41,182 nt of DNA from Burkholderiales bacterium (GTDB lineage: Bacteria; Pseudomonadota; Gammaproteobacteria; Burkholderiales; Burkholderiaceae_D): assembly GCA_003136595.1 (NCBI GenBank), contig PLEY01000187.1:27758-68939 (forward strand), given 5' to 3'. Shown piece after piece: positions 40,338-41,182 of the stretch (the stretch's first letter is position 1; each line of letters begins with the position of its first letter). Below the pieces are notes generated by a model. That model saw only the letters and a program-made list of their open reading frames with translations, ran no database searches and had not been told where the DNA came from. Position numbers and translations under genes: made by a program.

Positions 40338-40460
40338 GGAGTGGTCTCCCCGGACCCGGGTTGGCGCCGGATCCATCTGTTTTGGCTCTCTAGGCGCTCA
40401 GTGTAAAACGATTCGCCCCTCGACTGCGCGGGCCCTCAGGAAGCGGCAGCCCCGCGCCCC

Positions 40461-40495
40461 GGCCCGAGGGTCCGGAATGCGGGGACCCTCGGGCC
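40461..40495. repeat. 13-base-pair perfect inverted repeat between the divergent promoters
   Basis: GGCCCGAGGGTCC pairs with GGACCCTCGGGCC around GGAATGCGG. No T run follows on either strand. It abuts the FNR-like box. Confidence 0.75.
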
Positions 40496-40509
40496 TTGAT
40501 CTGGGTCAA
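40496..40509. promoter_or_regulatory. FNR/Anr-type binding site upstream of the broken bchE
   Basis: TTGATCTGGGTCAA matches TTGAT-N4-ATCAA with one mismatch. It ends 57 bases before the bchE start codon. In Rhodobacter bchE is under oxygen control through FnrL, so the site fits the gene. It could also act on the divergent D-lactate dehydrogenase. Confidence 0.6.
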
Positions 40510-40566
40510 AACTGGCACAGCTCGCGCCAGATAGCCTTCCCTTCACCAGCCCAGCGGAGAAGCGGT

Positions 40567-40645
40567 ATGCGTATCTTGCTCGTGCACCCCAACCATCATT
40601 CGGGTGGGGCCGAAATCGCGGGAAACTGGCCGCCGGCATGGGTGG
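40567..40645 (+). pseudogene. bchE: bchE, 5' remnant of 26 codons
   Basis: The frame reads [20 protein letters not shown] and then WPPAWV. This is the characteristic N-terminus of BchE, the B12-binding radical-SAM enzyme that forms the isocyclic ring of bacteriochlorophyll without oxygen. GGAGA lies six bases before the ATG, so initiation is intact. The expected AYL continuation is replaced by V-stop, and IS21-like sequence follows at once. Intact BchE is over 500 residues; the remnant cannot function. Identification rests on a strong motif memory over 26 residues. Confidence 0.75.
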
Positions 40646-40652
40646 TGTGAAT

Positions 40653-40721
40653 TTGCGGGCACATAGAGCCATTCGAGTTGCGGCCAGATGAGGCCACCTG
40701 ATTTGCGGCCAGATGAGGCCA
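40653..40721 (+). repeat. Three 19-base IS21 terminal repeats at 25-base spacing
   Basis: TTGCGGGCACATAGAGCCA at 40653, then two identical copies of TTGCGGCCAGATGAGGCCA at 40678 and 40703. The starts are exactly 25 bases apart. Multiple terminal repeats are the IstA binding sites in this family. Confidence 0.85.
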
Positions 40722-40813
40722 GTGGAATGAGGTTGTAGCGGTCTTGGACTTTCTGATCGCGTTACCTTTCGGGATTTCCCCGGGGGAGCGCGATGGCATA
40801 CAGGAGGTTCGAG

Positions 40814-40920
40814 ATGTTCGAAATAAGGCAGGTCATTCAGCGCCTGAGGCTTGGCGAATCCACCCGGCAGATCAGTCGATCCCGGCACCTGGGGCGAGCG
40901 ACGGTGGCATCGATTCACGC
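40814..40920 (+). pseudogene. istA: istA, 5' remnant
   Basis: ATG at 40814 with AGGAGG upstream opens MFEIRQVIQRLRLGESTRQI, the N-terminal helix-turn-helix of IS21 transposases, and continues for about 35 codons to ASIHAVA. After that the frame stays open to the window end but has no IstA sense. No catalytic DDE region is present. Confidence 0.7.
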
Positions 40921-41168
40921 GGTGGCGCCACGCTTGGACCTGCGCCGGGAGCGGCACCTTTCTCGCCTCTGGAGGGCAGCCGGTGCGGCTTGGCATCGCT
41001 GGCAGTCCCCTGTGCCGCGATCTCGTCGCCCAGGGTCCAGCCTGCGACTACTACGCGGCAGCCTTCGAGGTTCTCTTCAGGACGCTGGTCCATCCCAACG
41101 CACGGCTCAGAGAGACGCTATGCGAGGCCAGTGGGGCGCGTGGCTGCGTCTTCGAGATCAGCTGGTAG
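40921..41168 (+). pseudogene. bchJ: bchJ-like V4R-domain gene, 3' remnant
   Basis: In the frame of the track's 40851-41168 ORF, the last 80 residues read HAWTCAGSGTF, then RLGIAGSPLCRDLVAQG, ACDYYAAAFEVLFRTLVHPN, and SGARGCVFEISW before a TAG. The CDYY...FE...C...G..C.FEI pattern is the C-terminal half of the V4R domain. Together with bchE just upstream, BchJ, a divinyl-reduction or Mg-porphyrin handling protein of bacteriochlorophyll synthesis, is the best match. The N-terminal two thirds are missing, and the TTG at 40851 lies in IS sequence. A different V4R protein cannot be excluded. Confidence 0.62.
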
Positions 41169-41182
41169 GGCCCTGGCCCTGG

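Larger units (their letters stand above)
40646..40920 (+). mobile_element. IS21-family element, left-end fragment
   Basis: Begins TGTGAATTTGCGGGC, shows three evenly spaced terminal repeats, and then the istA start. All of istB, most of istA and the right end are absent. The right limit, about 40,915-40,930, is where the istA frame loses sense and the V4R frame takes over. The exact limits are approximate to about 10 bases. Confidence 0.7.

Noticed and set aside
40567-40650. MRILLVHPN... as a complete 27-residue peptide gene
   Set aside because: The residues match the start of BchE, and the stop is formed by the IS junction, so it is a truncated gene.
40851-41168. The 105-residue ORF as an intact gene starting at TTG 40851
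   Set aside because: Its first 20 or so residues come from IS21 sequence read out of frame; only the V4R part is gene-derived.

Overview
The window reads as two pieces of DNA with different histories. Positions 1 to about 7,430 have visibly lower G+C and carry a ToxR-like membrane regulator of a type common in Acidobacteria, an L-lactate permease, and a tightly packed glycerol operon (glpK-glpD-glpF). From about 7,480 to the end the DNA is more G+C rich. The genes and gene order there are those of a beta/gammaproteobacterium: alaS, TusA-like, valS, holC, pepA divergent from lptF-lptG, purB, nudJ-mnmA, and a three-subunit pnt transhydrogenase. The switch falls between the glpK start (7409) and the alaS start (7544). 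It is either a horizontal transfer boundary or an assembly chimera; the sequence alone cannot decide.

Layout. 1-7430: regulator, lldP, then convergent glpF-glpD-glpK on the minus strand. 7480-11800: alaS, a YhhY-like acetyltransferase, a small lipoprotein, a zinc-ribbon Nudix hydrolase and a TusA-like carrier. 11824-19301 (minus): valS, then pepA-holC-DUF2486-like-tag, with a LuxR/EpsA-like gene on the plus strand between valS and tag. The LuxR reading frame has no stop at its expected end and runs antisense through all of tag. 19419-22290 (plus): lptF-lptG-cbiX-like, followed by a structured stretch with two tandem intrinsic terminators that may be a small RNA. 22446-28647: cytochrome c', purB, glutathione S-transferase, a membrane-anchored GltB-like FMN/Fe-S protein, mnmA and a NudJ-like hydrolase. 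28823-31782: pntAA-pntAB-pntB. 31937-40337 (minus): a PYROXD2-like flavoprotein, then an 8 kb hydroxy-acid block with a D-lactate dehydrogenase-like flavoprotein, glcD, glcE, glcF, lrgA and lrgB. glcF, lrgA and lrgB are joined by ATGA overlaps.

The most striking region is the last 700 bases. A good Shine-Dalgarno leads into 26 codons that match the start of BchE, the oxygen-independent Mg-protoporphyrin monomethyl ester cyclase. The gene is cut by the left end of an IS21-family element, which is itself cut inside istA. Directly after this comes the 3' end of a V4R-domain gene that looks like bchJ. bchE-bchJ is a known neighbour pair in purple-bacterial photosynthesis clusters, so this looks like an IS-mediated deletion scar in a bacteriochlorophyll operon. 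A near-consensus FNR box lies 57 bases upstream of the bchE start and fits oxygen control of that gene.

Together the proteobacterial part suggests a purple-bacterial descendant, perhaps an autotroph. Glycolate oxidase beside LrgAB, whose plant homologue PLGG1 exports photorespiratory glycolate, suggests a glycolate-handling operon. No tRNA, rRNA or CRISPR array was seen.
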